Origin: JANMAT01 sp031359995
GTDB taxonomy: Bacteria > Actinomycetota > Acidimicrobiia > Acidimicrobiales > Ilumatobacteraceae
Direction of reading: 5' to 3'
Assembly (NCBI GenBank): GCA_031359995.1
Contig: JANMAT010000170.1
Coordinates: forward strand, 1-51,648
DNA: 51,648 bases
This document shows, piece by piece, positions 23,984 through 33,370 of the stretch (the first letter of the stretch is position 1; each line of letters begins with the position of its first letter). The notes beneath the pieces were generated by a model that ran no database searches, had not been told where the DNA came from, and saw only the letters and a program-made list of their open reading frames with translations. The translations under genes and the position numbers were made by a program.

Positions 23984-24280
23984 GCCGGCAGGCGGGAGCT
24001 GAACACGACCGGCCGGGGGTCGACGTCGACCACCGGCCGGACGGGCCGGGGCGATCGGGACGCGCGCACGCGTCGGATCGCCCCGGCCAGGGCGGTGGAC
24101 GCGATCCGTGTCCCGGTCGAGCGCTTGGCCCCGGTCGGCCACGTCATCGTCGGCATGGTGCCACTGTGCCGGGCGTCGCCCGCCGAGCAAAGACGACGAT
24201 GGTGCTAGCACACAAGGCTTGTATTTCGGCACCGTTCCCGCCGCACTGCTCCCACTGGGTGGCGCAGTCCCGCAGGGGGA
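23984..24280. other. Convergent intergenic region with two adjacent palindromes
   Basis: A 297-base gap between the ends of the WhiB7-like gene (plus) and an acyl-CoA synthetase gene (minus). No credible gene is seen. GTGCTAGCAC (24202-24211) abuts ACAAGGCTTGT (24212-24222), both perfect palindromes. They might be protein-binding sites or promoter elements for an unrecognised small RNA. No T-rich terminator was found. Confidence 0.4.
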
Positions 24281-26110
24281 TCACGAACCGGCGTAGAGCT
24301 CGTCGACCAGGTCGGCGTAGCGCGCCATCACGGCGGCTCGGCGCACCTTCATGGTCGGCGTGAGCTCGCCGGCGTCCACCGTGAGCGGATGGGGCAGCAC
24401 GCGCACGCGCTTGACGCCCTCGGCCCGAGCCCGGCGGGCGTTCACCCGCGCCACACCCTCGTCGACGGTGCGCAGCACATCGGGGTCGTTCACCAGTGCC
24501 TGTGGCTCGCGCAGCCGGTGGTGACGGTCGGCCCACACCGTCATCTGGGTCTCGTCCAACGTGACCAGTGCCGTCAGGTAGGGCCGACCGTCACCGACGA
24601 CGACGGCATGGCCGATGAGCGGCTCGGCCTGCAGCTCGAGCTCGATCGGTTGAGGAGCCACGTTGTGACCGGCGGCGGTGATGATGAGGTCCTTCTTGCG
24701 GCCCGTGATGCGCAGGTAGCCGAGCTCGTCGAGCATGCCGATGTCACCCGTGTGCATCCAGTGGTCACCGTCGATGAGCTCGGCGGTGGCGGGCGCGTTG
24801 CACCAGTACCCGGCGCACACGCTGCCGCCGCGCACCAGCACCTCGCCGTCGGCGGCGATGCGCACCTCGACCCCGGGTAGGGGCCGGCCGACGGTGCCGA
24901 TGCGGATGGCCCCTGGCGGGTTCATGGTGGCCGGGCCGCAGTCCTCGGTCTGGCCGTAGACCTCGCAGATCGGCAGCCCGATGCCCGCGAACCACGCGAG
25001 CAGCGCCGGGTCGATGGGCGCGGCGCCCGAAGCCAGCACGCGAGCCCGGTCGAGGCCGAGCCGCGTGCGCACGATGCGGCCGACGACGCGGTCGAGCAGC
25101 CGCCAGCGCAGGCCACTGCCACCCGCGGCGGCCAGGCCCAGGTACGTGCGGGCCACCATGCCGTGGGCGCCGGTCTGATGGGCCACCTGGGCCACGATCG
25201 CCTCGTGCAGCTTCTGCCAGATGCGGGGGACGGCGAAGAACACCGTGGGATGGCAGTCGTGGATGTCCTCGGCCACCGTGGCCAGGCTCCGGGCGAACCA
25301 CGTCTCGCCGCCGGCGGTGATCTGCCCGAAGTGGCTGACGATCCGCTCGGCGATGTGGCTGAGGGGCAGGAACGACACGAAGCGGTCGTCGGGGCCCACG
25401 GTCACCACGGCGGTGACCGCCGAGGCCGTGAACGCGATGTTGGCATGGGTGAGCACGGCACCCTTCGGCGCACCCGTCGTGCCGCTCGTGTAGACGATGG
25501 TGGCCGCAGCCGACGGCGCCAGCCGTGCTGCCCGCTGAGCCAGGGTGGACCGGCCCGGATCACGCCCGAGCTCGCGCAGCTCCCACCAGGTGAGGGCGCG
25601 ACCATCATCGCCGGCGGCGTCGAGGGCCACCACCGTGCGCAACTCGGGGGTCTGGGACCGCACCCCGGTCACCTTGGCCAGCTGCACCTCGCCGTCGACC
25701 ACGATCACGGTGGCGCCGCTGTCGTTGAGCGCGTGCACGACCTGGGCCGGGGCGCTCGTCTGGTAGAGCGGCACGGTCACCGCGCCCAGCGCCAGCACGG
25801 CCACGTCGGTGATGTGCCACTCGGGCCGGTTGTCGGAAAGGATCGCCACCCGGTCGCCGGGCCCGATGCCCAGCCCGGCCAGGCCGGTGGCGACCTCGGT
25901 GACCGCTTCGCCGTACTCGCGCCACGTCAAGGTGGCCCAGCCGGCGTGGGTGCGGTGGCGCAGGGCCACCCGGTCGCCGTGGCGCGCCACCTGGTCGACG
26001 AACCGGTGCACGATCGTGAGCCCGATCGCCGGGTCGGTGGCAGGGGCGGCGGTGCCCGGGTCGGGGAGCGTGGGTGCTCCTCCGATCGGGTGGTGTGGGT
26101 GGGCGCTCAT
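24281..26110 (-). CDS. Long-chain acyl-CoA synthetase (FadD15-like)
   Basis: A 609-residue ANL-superfamily ligase. The AMP-binding motif is TIVYTSGTTGAPKGAVLTH, the adenine-contact motif ICEVYGQTEDCGPATMNPPG, and the hinge GYLRITGRKKDLIITAAGHNVAPQPIE. FVSFLPLSHIAERI is typical of long-chain fatty-acid synthetases. It should activate fatty acids with ATP and CoA. Start ATG 26110 (SAHPHHPIGG). It is divergent from the second WhiB gene and complete, unlike the decayed synthetase at 5155. Confidence 0.88.
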   Translation of the reverse strand: MSAHPHHPIGGAPTLPDPGTAAPATDPAIGLTIVHRFVDQVARHGDRVALRHRTHAGWATLTWREYGEAVTEVATGLAGLGIGPGDRVAILSDNRPEWHITDVAVLALGAVTVPLYQTSAPAQVVHALNDSGATVIVVDGEVQLAKVTGVRSQTPELRTVVALDAAGDDGRALTWWELRELGRDPGRSTLAQRAARLAPSAAATIVYTSGTTGAPKGAVLTHANIAFTASAVTAVVTVGPDDRFVSFLPLSHIAERIVSHFGQITAGGETWFARSLATVAEDIHDCHPTVFFAVPRIWQKLHEAIVAQVAHQTGAHGMVARTYLGLAAAGGSGLRWRLLDRVVGRIVRTRLGLDRARVLASGAAPIDPALLAWFAGIGLPICEVYGQTEDCGPATMNPPGAIRIGTVGRPLPGVEVRIAADGEVLVRGGSVCAGYWCNAPATAELIDGDHWMHTGDIGMLDELGYLRITGRKKDLIITAAGHNVAPQPIELELQAEPLIGHAVVVGDGRPYLTALVTLDETQMTVWADRHHRLREPQALVNDPDVLRTVDEGVARVNARRARAEGVKRVRVLPHPLTVDAGELTPTMKVRRAAVMARYADLVDELYAGS

Positions 26111-26238
26111 GGTCGCCTCCGTGCGTCTCGCTGTCACCGTCGCGCTACCACACCCCTGCTGACCAGGGGCGAAGGTTGGGCGCAATCCCTTCCCGCCCCT
26201 CGTTCGTACAAGACAGGCAACTGGAGGAGGTCGGTCGG

Positions 26239-26679
26239 ATGGGGCTCGGAACCGAGGCGATCGAGATGGACGTGCTGACGGCGCCCGACGCGGGCGTCGG
26301 AGCGGGGGAGCTGGCGTTCTCCGCGCTCGGGCTCTGTCGGGGTCGCACCGACCTGTTCTTCCCCAGCTACAACGAGCGCCCTTCCACCCGGGCGCGCCGC
26401 GAGCAGCGGGCCAAGCGCCTCTGTGATCGCTGCCCGGTGCTGGACGCCTGCCGGACCTTCGCTCGGGCCCACGGCGAGTACGGCGTGTGGGGCGGCGAGA
26501 CCGACGAGGAGCGGGTGCTGGCCGGGGTGCGCCTGCGCTACCCGTACAGCCCGAAGTCGATCAAGCGCGAGCGCGAGCGTCTGGGTGCGGGCGACGGCGA
26601 AGGCGCCGGCGAGCCGAGCCCCGACGAACTGCTCGCCCTCGAGGCGTGGATGGACGACCAGCTCCACCTGGCCAGCTGA
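26239..26679 (+). CDS. WhiB-family iron-sulfur transcription factor
   Basis: A 146-residue WhiB protein. Cys33, Cys62, Cys65 and Cys71 (GLCRGR, LCDRCPVLDAC) bind the cluster; GVWGGETDEER (82 on) is the conserved turn, followed by a basic stretch (YSPKSIKRERERLG) suitable for DNA contact and an acidic C-terminal helix. It lacks the RGRP-like hook of the WhiB at 23618. ATG 26239 has a TGGAGGAGG ribosome-binding site. The last base is next to the convergent methyltransferase stop. Confidence 0.88.
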   Translation: MGLGTEAIEMDVLTAPDAGVGAGELAFSALGLCRGRTDLFFPSYNERPSTRARREQRAKRLCDRCPVLDACRTFARAHGEYGVWGGETDEERVLAGVRLRYPYSPKSIKRERERLGAGDGEGAGEPSPDELLALEAWMDDQLHLAS

Positions 26680-27276
26680 TCACCGGCCCGGCGCCGCCCG
26701 TTCCAGCTCGAAGAACGCCACCGGCTGGCGGCGGCTGGCCCACAGCCCGCAGCCGAGGGCCACGAAGTGGCGGTCGAGCCGCACCCGGTACCAGTCGCCC
26801 GAGCGCCAGTGCACGTCCAGGTCGGTGCCGTCCGGGTCGATCACACCGCCGCGGTCGGCGATCGTGGGCACCTCCAGGAACAGCAGGCCGTTGCACGCCT
26901 CGCCCAGCGCGTCCAGCGCATCGGCGGCCTGCACACCGTCGAGGTACTGGATGACGCTCTGGCAGATCACGAGGTCGTACCGGCGGGTCGGTTGCCACGT
27001 GGCCAGGTCGGCGTGCGTGTGCCCGTAGCGCCGGCACGCATACCCGCTCACGTCGAGGCCCTCGTAGCGCACGTTCGGCCGTTCGGCGGCCAGCCAGTCG
27101 CGCCAGTAGCCCTTGCCCGCGCCCACGTCGAGCACGGACCGGATCGGGATGCGCCACCACGCCGCCATGTTCGTGATCGACGCGGCGAGCAGACCGATGC
27201 GCTTGCGGTCGTGCACCGGACGGCTGCCGTAGAACCGACGGTAGTACGCGGCGTCGAAGCGATCGGGCGGAGACAC
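26680..27276 (-). CDS. Class I SAM-dependent methyltransferase
   Basis: A 198-residue methyltransferase: SVLDVGAGKGYWRDWLAAE is motif I for S-adenosylmethionine, YEGLDVSGYACRRYGH motif II, and RYDLVICQSVIQYL motif IV. The C-terminus, GCGLWASRRQPVAFFELER, resembles small-molecule methyltransferases. The substrate is unknown. It is convergent with the WhiB gene, the two stops abutting as TGATCA, and divergent from homospermidine synthase. Confidence 0.82.
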   Translation of the reverse strand: MSPPDRFDAAYYRRFYGSRPVHDRKRIGLLAASITNMAAWWRIPIRSVLDVGAGKGYWRDWLAAERPNVRYEGLDVSGYACRRYGHTHADLATWQPTRRYDLVICQSVIQYLDGVQAADALDALGEACNGLLFLEVPTIADRGGVIDPDGTDLDVHWRSGDWYRVRLDRHFVALGCGLWASRRQPVAFFELERAAPGR

Positions 27277-27392
27277 GGGGCGTGACGGTAGCGCCGGGAC
27301 GGCGCTGACCGACCCGTCAGGCAGGTGCAGCCCGTCCCGCCATCACCTAGCGTGCCGCGCTCGTCGTCACAAGGCACTCGGGAGGTGCGTTC

Positions 27393-28853
27393 ATGGCTGC
27401 TCCGGCGTTCACCGGCAAGATCCTGTTCCTCGGCTGCGGTTCGGTCACCCAGTGCACCCTGCCGTTGCTGCTGCGCGAGCAGGTCTGCCCGCCCGACCGG
27501 ATCACGGTGTTCGACATGGTCGACAACCGGCACCGCATCGCGACGGAGCTCGCCGCCGGCGTGACGTACGTGGTCGACACCATCACGCCCGACAACCTCG
27601 GCGAGGTGCTGGCCCGCTACATCGGCCCCGGCGACATCTGCCTCGACCTGGCGTGGAACATCGACACCAACGAGATCCTGTCGTGGTGCCGTGACCACGG
27701 CGTCCACTACCTGAACTCCTCGGTCGAGCTGTGGGACCCGTACCAGGACGCGGCCATCACGCATCCGCTCGACCGCACGCTCTACGTGCGGCACATGGCC
27801 ATGCGCCGCATGATCGCCCGGTGGGGCGACAACAAGGGTCCCTCCGCCGTGGTGGAGCACGGTGCCAACCCCGGCCTCGTGTCGCATTGGACGAAGCAGG
27901 CGCTCACCGAGATCGCCCAGTGCGGCCTGCGCGATCATCGGCTCGGTCCGGCCTCGGCCGTGACCGTGGAGGACGCCCTGTCGCGCCGGGCCTACAACGA
28001 GCTGGCCCGGTGCCTGGGCGTGAAGGTCATCCACATCGCCGAGCGCGACACCCAGATCACCGACCGGCCCAAGCAGGTCGACGAGTTCGTCAACACCTGG
28101 AGCGTCGACGGCTTCTACGAGGAAGGTGTGGCGCCGGCCGAGATGGGCTGGGGCACGCACGAGCGGCGGCTGCCGCCCGGCGCCTCCGTCCACGCCGGTG
28201 AGGGGCCCGGCAACCAGATCTGCCTGGCCCGCATGGGCGCCAAGACGTGGGTGCGCTCGCGGGTGCCCAGTGGCGAGATCGTGGGCATGGTGGTCCGTCA
28301 CGGCGAGGCGTTCACCATCACCGACCACCTCACGGTCTGGGACGACGCCAAGCCGGTGTACCGACCCACCGTTCACTACGCGTACTGCCCGGCGAACGAG
28401 GCCATCGCGTCGTTCCACGAGCTCGAGATGCGCCAGTGGGAGATGCAGCCGGCCAGCCGCATCCTGAACGACGAGATCATCTCGGGCCGTGACGAGCTGG
28501 GCGTGCTGCTGATGGGCCACCCGTACGAGTCGTGGTGGACGGGCAGCCAGCTCTCCATCGACGAGGCTCGGGCGCGGGTGCCGCACCAGTCGGCGACCAC
28601 GTTGCAGGTCGCGGCGTCGGTGTACGGCGCGGTCGTGTGGATGCTGACCCATCCGCACGAAGGGGTGCGCGTGCCCGATGACCTCCCGTGGGAGCTCGTG
28701 CTCGACGCGGCACGGCCGTACCTGGGCACCCAGTGGTCAGGACCCATCGACTGGGATCCGTTGCGCAACCGCACCAGCTTCTACGACCGTTTCGACGATG
28801 TCCTGATCGATCGGGAGGACCCGTGGCAGTTCACGAACTTCCTGGTCAGCTAG
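27393..28853 (+). CDS. hss: Homospermidine synthase
   Basis: A 486-residue protein of the saccharopine dehydrogenase-like bacterial homospermidine synthases. ILFLGCGSVTQCTLPLLL binds NAD, and CLDLAWNIDTNEILSWC, HYLNSSVELWDPY and VVEHGANPGLVSHW are characteristic of the family. It makes sym-homospermidine from putrescine (or spermidine plus putrescine) using NAD in a cyclic oxidation-reduction. Start ATG 27393 after GGGAGG. No other polyamine genes are nearby. Confidence 0.88.
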   Translation: MAAPAFTGKILFLGCGSVTQCTLPLLLREQVCPPDRITVFDMVDNRHRIATELAAGVTYVVDTITPDNLGEVLARYIGPGDICLDLAWNIDTNEILSWCRDHGVHYLNSSVELWDPYQDAAITHPLDRTLYVRHMAMRRMIARWGDNKGPSAVVEHGANPGLVSHWTKQALTEIAQCGLRDHRLGPASAVTVEDALSRRAYNELARCLGVKVIHIAERDTQITDRPKQVDEFVNTWSVDGFYEEGVAPAEMGWGTHERRLPPGASVHAGEGPGNQICLARMGAKTWVRSRVPSGEIVGMVVRHGEAFTITDHLTVWDDAKPVYRPTVHYAYCPANEAIASFHELEMRQWEMQPASRILNDEIISGRDELGVLLMGHPYESWWTGSQLSIDEARARVPHQSATTLQVAASVYGAVVWMLTHPHEGVRVPDDLPWELVLDAARPYLGTQWSGPIDWDPLRNRTSFYDRFDDVLIDREDPWQFTNFLVS

Positions 28854-28967
28854 CTAGGTCGTCGGGGGCGCCGAAATGGCTGAGGGGCCGCTTGACGACT
28901 ATGCTTGCACAGCCCCCAAACTGTGGCCGGCAGCGGCCTTTCCCTCTCCCGGCAACGAGGAGTCTGC

Positions 28968-29555
28968 GTGAAGTTCAAGCGCGGCGACACCGTGATCTAT
29001 CCCCAGCACGGCGCTTGCATCGTCGAAGGTGTGAAGAAGGAAACGGCTTTCGGTGAGACGCGTGACTACCTCATCCTGAAGACGGTCATCAACGAGATGG
29101 TGCTGAAGGTGCCGGTCGACAAGGCCGAAGAGGTCGGTGTGCGGCCGCCCGTCGGTGCCGAGGAGCTCGAGGACCTCGTGTCGGTGCTCTCCAAGCCCGA
29201 CCCGCGCGTGCCGTCGAACTGGTCGCGCCGCTTCAAGAACCACCAGGAGAAGCTCAAGTCGGGCGACGTCTACCAGGTGGCCGAAGTGGTGCGGAACCTC
29301 GCGGCGCGCAACCGTGACGCGGCCCTGTCGGCCGCCGAGCGCACCATGTACGAGCGGGCCCGCATCAACCTCGTGTCCGAGATCGCTCCCGCGTTGAGGG
29401 TCTCCACCGAAGATGCGGAGCGCTTCCTCGACGAGGCGCTGGCGCGCGGCGTGCTGCGAGACGGCGGCAAGCCGACCAAGGATGCCAAAGGCGTGGCCAA
29501 GGTCGAAGACGAGGTCGAGGTCGAGGTCGAGGTCGAGGTCGAGGTCGAGGACTGA
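28968..29555 (+). CDS. carD: CarD-family RNA polymerase-binding regulator
   Basis: A 195-residue CarD/CdnL protein. The N-terminal Tudor-like domain (KFKRGDTVIYPQHGACIVEGV, YLILKTVINEMVLKVPVDKAEEVGVR) binds the RNA polymerase beta subunit. The helical C-terminal domain has the conserved Trp in NWSRRFKNHQEKL, which wedges into promoter DNA. CarD stabilises open complexes at many promoters. It carries an unusual extension of about 30 residues ending in alternating Glu-Val encoded by a hexanucleotide repeat. GTG 28968 follows GAGGAG. TTGACG at 28892-28897 is a candidate -35. Confidence 0.9.
   Translation: MKFKRGDTVIYPQHGACIVEGVKKETAFGETRDYLILKTVINEMVLKVPVDKAEEVGVRPPVGAEELEDLVSVLSKPDPRVPSNWSRRFKNHQEKLKSGDVYQVAEVVRNLAARNRDAALSAAERTMYERARINLVSEIAPALRVSTEDAERFLDEALARGVLRDGGKPTKDAKGVAKVEDEVEVEVEVEVEVED
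29511..29550 (+). repeat. GAGGTC hexanucleotide microsatellite in carD
   Basis: Six full GAGGTC copies plus a partial copy encode an alternating Glu-Val tail at the end of the CarD protein. Because the unit is six bases, copy-number changes alter tail length by two residues without shifting frame. Confidence 0.9.
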
Positions 29556-29561
29556 CGCCGA

Positions 29562-30260
29562 TCAGTCGCCGTCGCGGTCGGGTTCGAAGCGGTAGCCCAG
29601 TCCGGCCTCGGTGATGAAGTAGCGCGGCTGGGCGGGATCGGGTTCGAGCTTGCGGCGTACCTGCGCCAGGTACACGCGCAGGTAGTGCGTCTCGCGCTCG
29701 TACTCGGGCCCCCACACCGCCTGGAGCAGCGCCTTCTGGGGCACCAGTCGCCCGGGGCTGCGCACCAGGTGTTCGACGATGCGGAACTCCGTCGGCGTGA
29801 GGTGGATCTCCTCGCCGTCGGTCGCCGTGACGCGTGCCGCGGCCAGGTCGACCACGAAGTGCGCGGTGTGCACCACCGGCTCGTCGTCGGGCTCGCGGGT
29901 GCGGCGCAGCGCGGCGCGCAACCGGGCCAGCAGCTCGTCCATGCCGAACGGCTTGGTCACGTAGTCGTCGGCACCGGCGTCGAAGGCGGCGACCTTCTCG
30001 CGCTCGGCGTTGCGCACCGACAGGATGATGATGGGCACGTTCGACCACGTGCGCAGCCGCTTCACCACCTCGACGCCGTCCATGTCGGGCAGCCCGAGGT
30101 CGAGCAGGATCACATCGGGGTGACCATCAGCGGCGATGCTCAACCCCTCGGCCCCGGTCTTGGCCAGCGCCAGCTCGTAGCCGCGCGCCTGCAGGTTCAG
30201 CGCGAGCGGCTTCAGTATGAGCGGCTCGTCGTCGATCATCAGGATGCGGGCGGTCGTCAC
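29562..30260 (-). CDS. kdpE: KdpE response regulator
   Basis: A 232-residue OmpR-family regulator. Phosphoacceptor Asp54 is in VILLDLGLPDMDG, the conserved Lys is in YVTKPFGMDELLARLRA, and the C-terminal winged helix includes HLTPTEFRIVEHL and RRKLEPDPAQPRYFITEAGLGYRF, typical of KdpE. The GTG start overlaps the KdpD stop by GTGA, so the two are coupled. KdpE normally activates the high-affinity K+ ATPase operon, which is not in this window. Confidence 0.88.
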   Translation of the reverse strand: MTTARILMIDDEPLILKPLALNLQARGYELALAKTGAEGLSIAADGHPDVILLDLGLPDMDGVEVVKRLRTWSNVPIIILSVRNAEREKVAAFDAGADDYVTKPFGMDELLARLRAALRRTREPDDEPVVHTAHFVVDLAAARVTATDGEEIHLTPTEFRIVEHLVRSPGRLVPQKALLQAVWGPEYERETHYLRVYLAQVRRKLEPDPAQPRYFITEAGLGYRFEPDRDGD

Positions 30261-32530
30261 GTCGGACCCTCCTCGGGGCGGGGGAGCGGGGCGGCGCGCA
30301 GCGCGATGGTGGCGGTGAGGCCGCCGCCGGGCGTGTCGTCGAGCGTGAACGTGCCGCCCACCGCTTCCACGAAGCCCTTCACGACGGTGAGGCCGAGTCC
30401 GGCGCCGGCCTGCAGGCTGCGCCGGCCGATGCGTTGGAACGGTTCCAGCACCCGGCCGCGCTCGTCGGGCGGGATGCCGGGGCCGCGGTCGACCACGCGC
30501 ACGTGCACCTCGGCGTCGTGGTCGACGGCGCCGGCGTCGATGCGCACCGGCCGGTCGGCCGGGCTCCACGCCAACGCGTTGGCGATCAGGTTAGCCAGCG
30601 CCCGCTCCAGCAGCGCAGGGTCGACCAGGACCGGCGGCAGGGTCTCGGGCACCGCGACCTCGACGCGGTCGGGTTGGTGGGCCACGTTGGCCAGTGCGGC
30701 GGCGACCACGTCCTCCAGGTAGCTCGGCCGGTTGTCCACCTGCAGCGCGCCGGCCTGCAGCCTGCTCACGTCGAGGAGGTTGGTGACCATGCGGTGCAGG
30801 CGATCGGCCTCGGTCTCGATGGTGACGAGGAGCTCGTGGCGGTCGGCGGGCGAGAAGCTCACGTCGGCCTGCAGCAGGCCGCTCACCGACGCCTTGATCG
30901 ACGCCAGCGGCGTGTGCAGGTCGTGGGACACCGCCCGCAGGATGGCGGTGCGCAGGGTGTCGGCTTCGGCCAGCAGCGTCGCCTGGTTCGCTTCGCGGTG
31001 CAGCACGCGATGCTGGCGCGCCGCGGCCACCTGGGCCGCGTAGCCCCGCAGCAGCCGGAGCTCGGCACCGTTGAGGGCGCGACCGGTGACCGCCAGCACG
31101 CGGCCCGAACGGTCGATGTCGGCGGCGGCATCGGGCGCGCCCACCGGCACCGGTGCGCCGACCGCGCACTCGACCACGGGCCCATCGGCGCCGGGCGCGA
31201 TCACGGCGACGCCGGTGACGCCGAGGATCTGCTGCACCCGGCTGACGACGGCATCGAGCGGGTCGGGCGACGTCACGAGCGTGCGGGCGGTGGTGGCCAG
31301 CTCGTCGGCCTCGGCCCGCACGCGCTCGGCCTGTGCGCGCGTGCGCGCCCCCCACACCAGGACACCGATCGTGATGGCGGTGGCCACGATGGTGATGGCC
31401 ACCGGCAGCGGGTCGGGGAAGTGGACGGTCCGGCCCACCACCGCGGCCAGCGCGATCGCCACCACCACGGCCACCGGCGCGCGCCAGGACCGGGCGCCGG
31501 CACCCGCCGGTCCGGCCGCCGGCACCACGTGCAGGTCCAGGCCGCCGGCGGCCGCCTCGGCGGCCAGCGCGGCGATGTCGTCCCCCGAGCCGACCACGAG
31601 CTGATGGGCCTGGACCGCCCGCGCCGCTTCCACCAGCGCGCAGGCCGAACCGTCGCCCACCACGGGCCGCACCTCGCCGCCCAGATCGGTCACCAGGTGC
31701 CGCTCGCGTCCGAGGGCCACGGCGCCGGCCCGATCGGGGACGCGGGCCAGGCCCACCAGCCGGGCGTCGAGGCGGTCGGCCAGGCGGGCGGCCCGGCGCA
31801 CGGCGGCGTCGTTGCCGGGCCGCCCGTTCAGGGCCACGGCCACGGTGGGCGTGTCCTCGTCGGGTGCGGCGGCCACCGCCGGGTGGGCGCGGTACCGGTC
31901 GGCCTCGGCCTCGACGCGGTCGGCCATCCACTCGACGGCCAGCTCGCGCAGGCGGGCCAGGCGGGCGGGCTGGAACCCGGCGGCGGTCACCGCGTCGACG
32001 GCGTCGGCGTCACCCAGCGCCCCGTGGGCCAGCCGGCGGCGCAGCGCGTCGGGCGTGATGTCGACCAGTTCGAGTTGATCCGCCGCCTTCAGCAGTGCAT
32101 CGGGCACCGTGGCCACCCGCACGCCGGTGACGTTGGCGGCGAGGTCGGACAGGCTCTCGATCTGGTCGACCCGCACGGTGCCGACCACGTCGATGCCGGC
32201 GTCGAGCAGTGCGACCGCGTCCTGCCAGCGCGCCGCGGTGCGGGCGCCGGGCGGGTTCACCGCGGCCAGGTCGTCGAGGATCACGACCTCGGGGTGGGCC
32301 GCCAGCACCGCGGTGAGCTCGAGCGCGGCCGGCAGGTCGAGATCGGGGCCGAGCCGGCGGCGCAGGTCGGCCAGGCGCTCCGCGGTGGCCGGACGGTCGC
32401 GCGTGTCGATGGGTCCGAGCAGCACGGCGCGCCCGCGGCCCACGCGCCGCTCGGCCTCGCCCAGGAGGGCCCACGTGGCCCCGGCCCCCGGGGCCACGCC
32501 CACGTACACCCGCAGTCGGCCCCGTGCCAC
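30257..32530 (-). CDS. kdpD: KdpD-type sensor histidine kinase, reduced form
   Basis: A 757-residue KdpD homologue: N-terminal KdpD domain (RLRVYVGVAPGAGATWALL), USP-like segment, membrane part, linker, then HisKA with SHDLHTPLASIKAS and HATPase motifs NLIANALAW, DRGPGIPP and GAGLGLTVVKGF. It departs from the norm in two ways. The Walker A Lys is replaced by Ala (G-A-G-A-T). The membrane part has only two clear helices (APVAVVVAIALAAVVG and ITIVATAITIGVLVWG), where canonical KdpD has four. Kinase catalysis looks intact, but nucleotide or K+ sensing through the N-domain may not. It is coupled to kdpE. Confidence 0.85.
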   Translation of the reverse strand: MARGRLRVYVGVAPGAGATWALLGEAERRVGRGRAVLLGPIDTRDRPATAERLADLRRRLGPDLDLPAALELTAVLAAHPEVVILDDLAAVNPPGARTAARWQDAVALLDAGIDVVGTVRVDQIESLSDLAANVTGVRVATVPDALLKAADQLELVDITPDALRRRLAHGALGDADAVDAVTAAGFQPARLARLRELAVEWMADRVEAEADRYRAHPAVAAAPDEDTPTVAVALNGRPGNDAAVRRAARLADRLDARLVGLARVPDRAGAVALGRERHLVTDLGGEVRPVVGDGSACALVEAARAVQAHQLVVGSGDDIAALAAEAAAGGLDLHVVPAAGPAGAGARSWRAPVAVVVAIALAAVVGRTVHFPDPLPVAITIVATAITIGVLVWGARTRAQAERVRAEADELATTARTLVTSPDPLDAVVSRVQQILGVTGVAVIAPGADGPVVECAVGAPVPVGAPDAAADIDRSGRVLAVTGRALNGAELRLLRGYAAQVAAARQHRVLHREANQATLLAEADTLRTAILRAVSHDLHTPLASIKASVSGLLQADVSFSPADRHELLVTIETEADRLHRMVTNLLDVSRLQAGALQVDNRPSYLEDVVAAALANVAHQPDRVEVAVPETLPPVLVDPALLERALANLIANALAWSPADRPVRIDAGAVDHDAEVHVRVVDRGPGIPPDERGRVLEPFQRIGRRSLQAGAGLGLTVVKGFVEAVGGTFTLDDTPGGGLTATIALRAAPLPRPEEGPT

Positions 32531-32625
32531 CGCAGGAGTCTCGCAGCCCGGGCCCGATCGCGCCGGCTGACCGACGGTTGCGTCGGGTCGTGCGGGACCG
32601 CCGTGGCATGGGCCAACATGGGGGC

Positions 32626-33318
32626 ATGGTGGATCGCGTGCTGGTGGCCGACGACGACCGGGCGATCCGGGAGTCGCTGGTGCGCGCCCTGCAGCTCGAG
32701 GGCTACGTGGTCGACTCGGTGGCCGACGGGTTGGAGACCCTGACCGCGGTGCGCGACCGGGCCCCCGACGTGCTCGTGCTCGACCTGATGATGCCCGGAC
32801 TCGACGGCCTGACCGCCTGCCGGGTGCTGGGGGCCGAGCGCAACCAGGTGCCGATCCTGATGCTCACCGCCCGCACCGAGACCTCCGACCGCGTCGCCGG
32901 ACTCGACGCCGGCGCCGACGACTACCTGCCCAAGCCGTTCGACCTCGAGGAGTTGCTCGCCCGCTTGCGCGCCCTGCTGCGCCGCAGCCGACCCGAGGGC
33001 GACGAGCACGGCGCCGACGAGGTCCTGGTGGTCGGCGACCTGCGGGTCGACCCCGCCGGCCGCCAGGTGTGGCGCGGCGACCGGGAGATCGAGCTGTCCA
33101 AGACCGAGTTCGATCTGCTCGAACTGCTCGTGCGCAACCGCGGCATCGTGCTCGACCACTCCACGATCTACGACCGGATCTGGGGCTACGACTTCGGACC
33201 CGAGTCGAAGAACCTCGCCGTCTACATCAGCTACCTGCGCCGCAAGCTCGAACTGGAGGGTGAGACCAAGCTCATCCAGACCGTGCGCGGGGTCGGGTAC
33301 ACGATCCGCCCCGCCTGA
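32626..33318 (+). CDS. OmpR/MprA-type response regulator, orphan
   Basis: A 230-residue regulator: Asp53 in VLVLDLMMPGLDG, Lys in YLPKPFDLEELLARLRA, and a winged helix with LSKTEFDLLELLVRNRGIVLDHSTIYDRIWGYDFG. The C-terminal half resembles MprA/TcrA regulators. No histidine kinase is adjacent; the next gene is an MFS transporter 50 bases on. ATG 32626 gives the usual VDRVLVADDDRAIRES start. It is divergent from kdpDE across about 95 bases. Confidence 0.85.
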   Translation: MVDRVLVADDDRAIRESLVRALQLEGYVVDSVADGLETLTAVRDRAPDVLVLDLMMPGLDGLTACRVLGAERNQVPILMLTARTETSDRVAGLDAGADDYLPKPFDLEELLARLRALLRRSRPEGDEHGADEVLVVGDLRVDPAGRQVWRGDREIELSKTEFDLLELLVRNRGIVLDHSTIYDRIWGYDFGPESKNLAVYISYLRRKLELEGETKLIQTVRGVGYTIRPA

Positions 33319-33370
33319 CCGCCGCGCCCGACCTGCTGCCCGACCAGCCCGCCTCCGAGAGGACGTCGTC

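Noticed and set aside
29511..29550. Short regular repeat as a CRISPR or satellite array
   Set aside because: Units are six bases with no spacers and lie inside the carD coding sequence.
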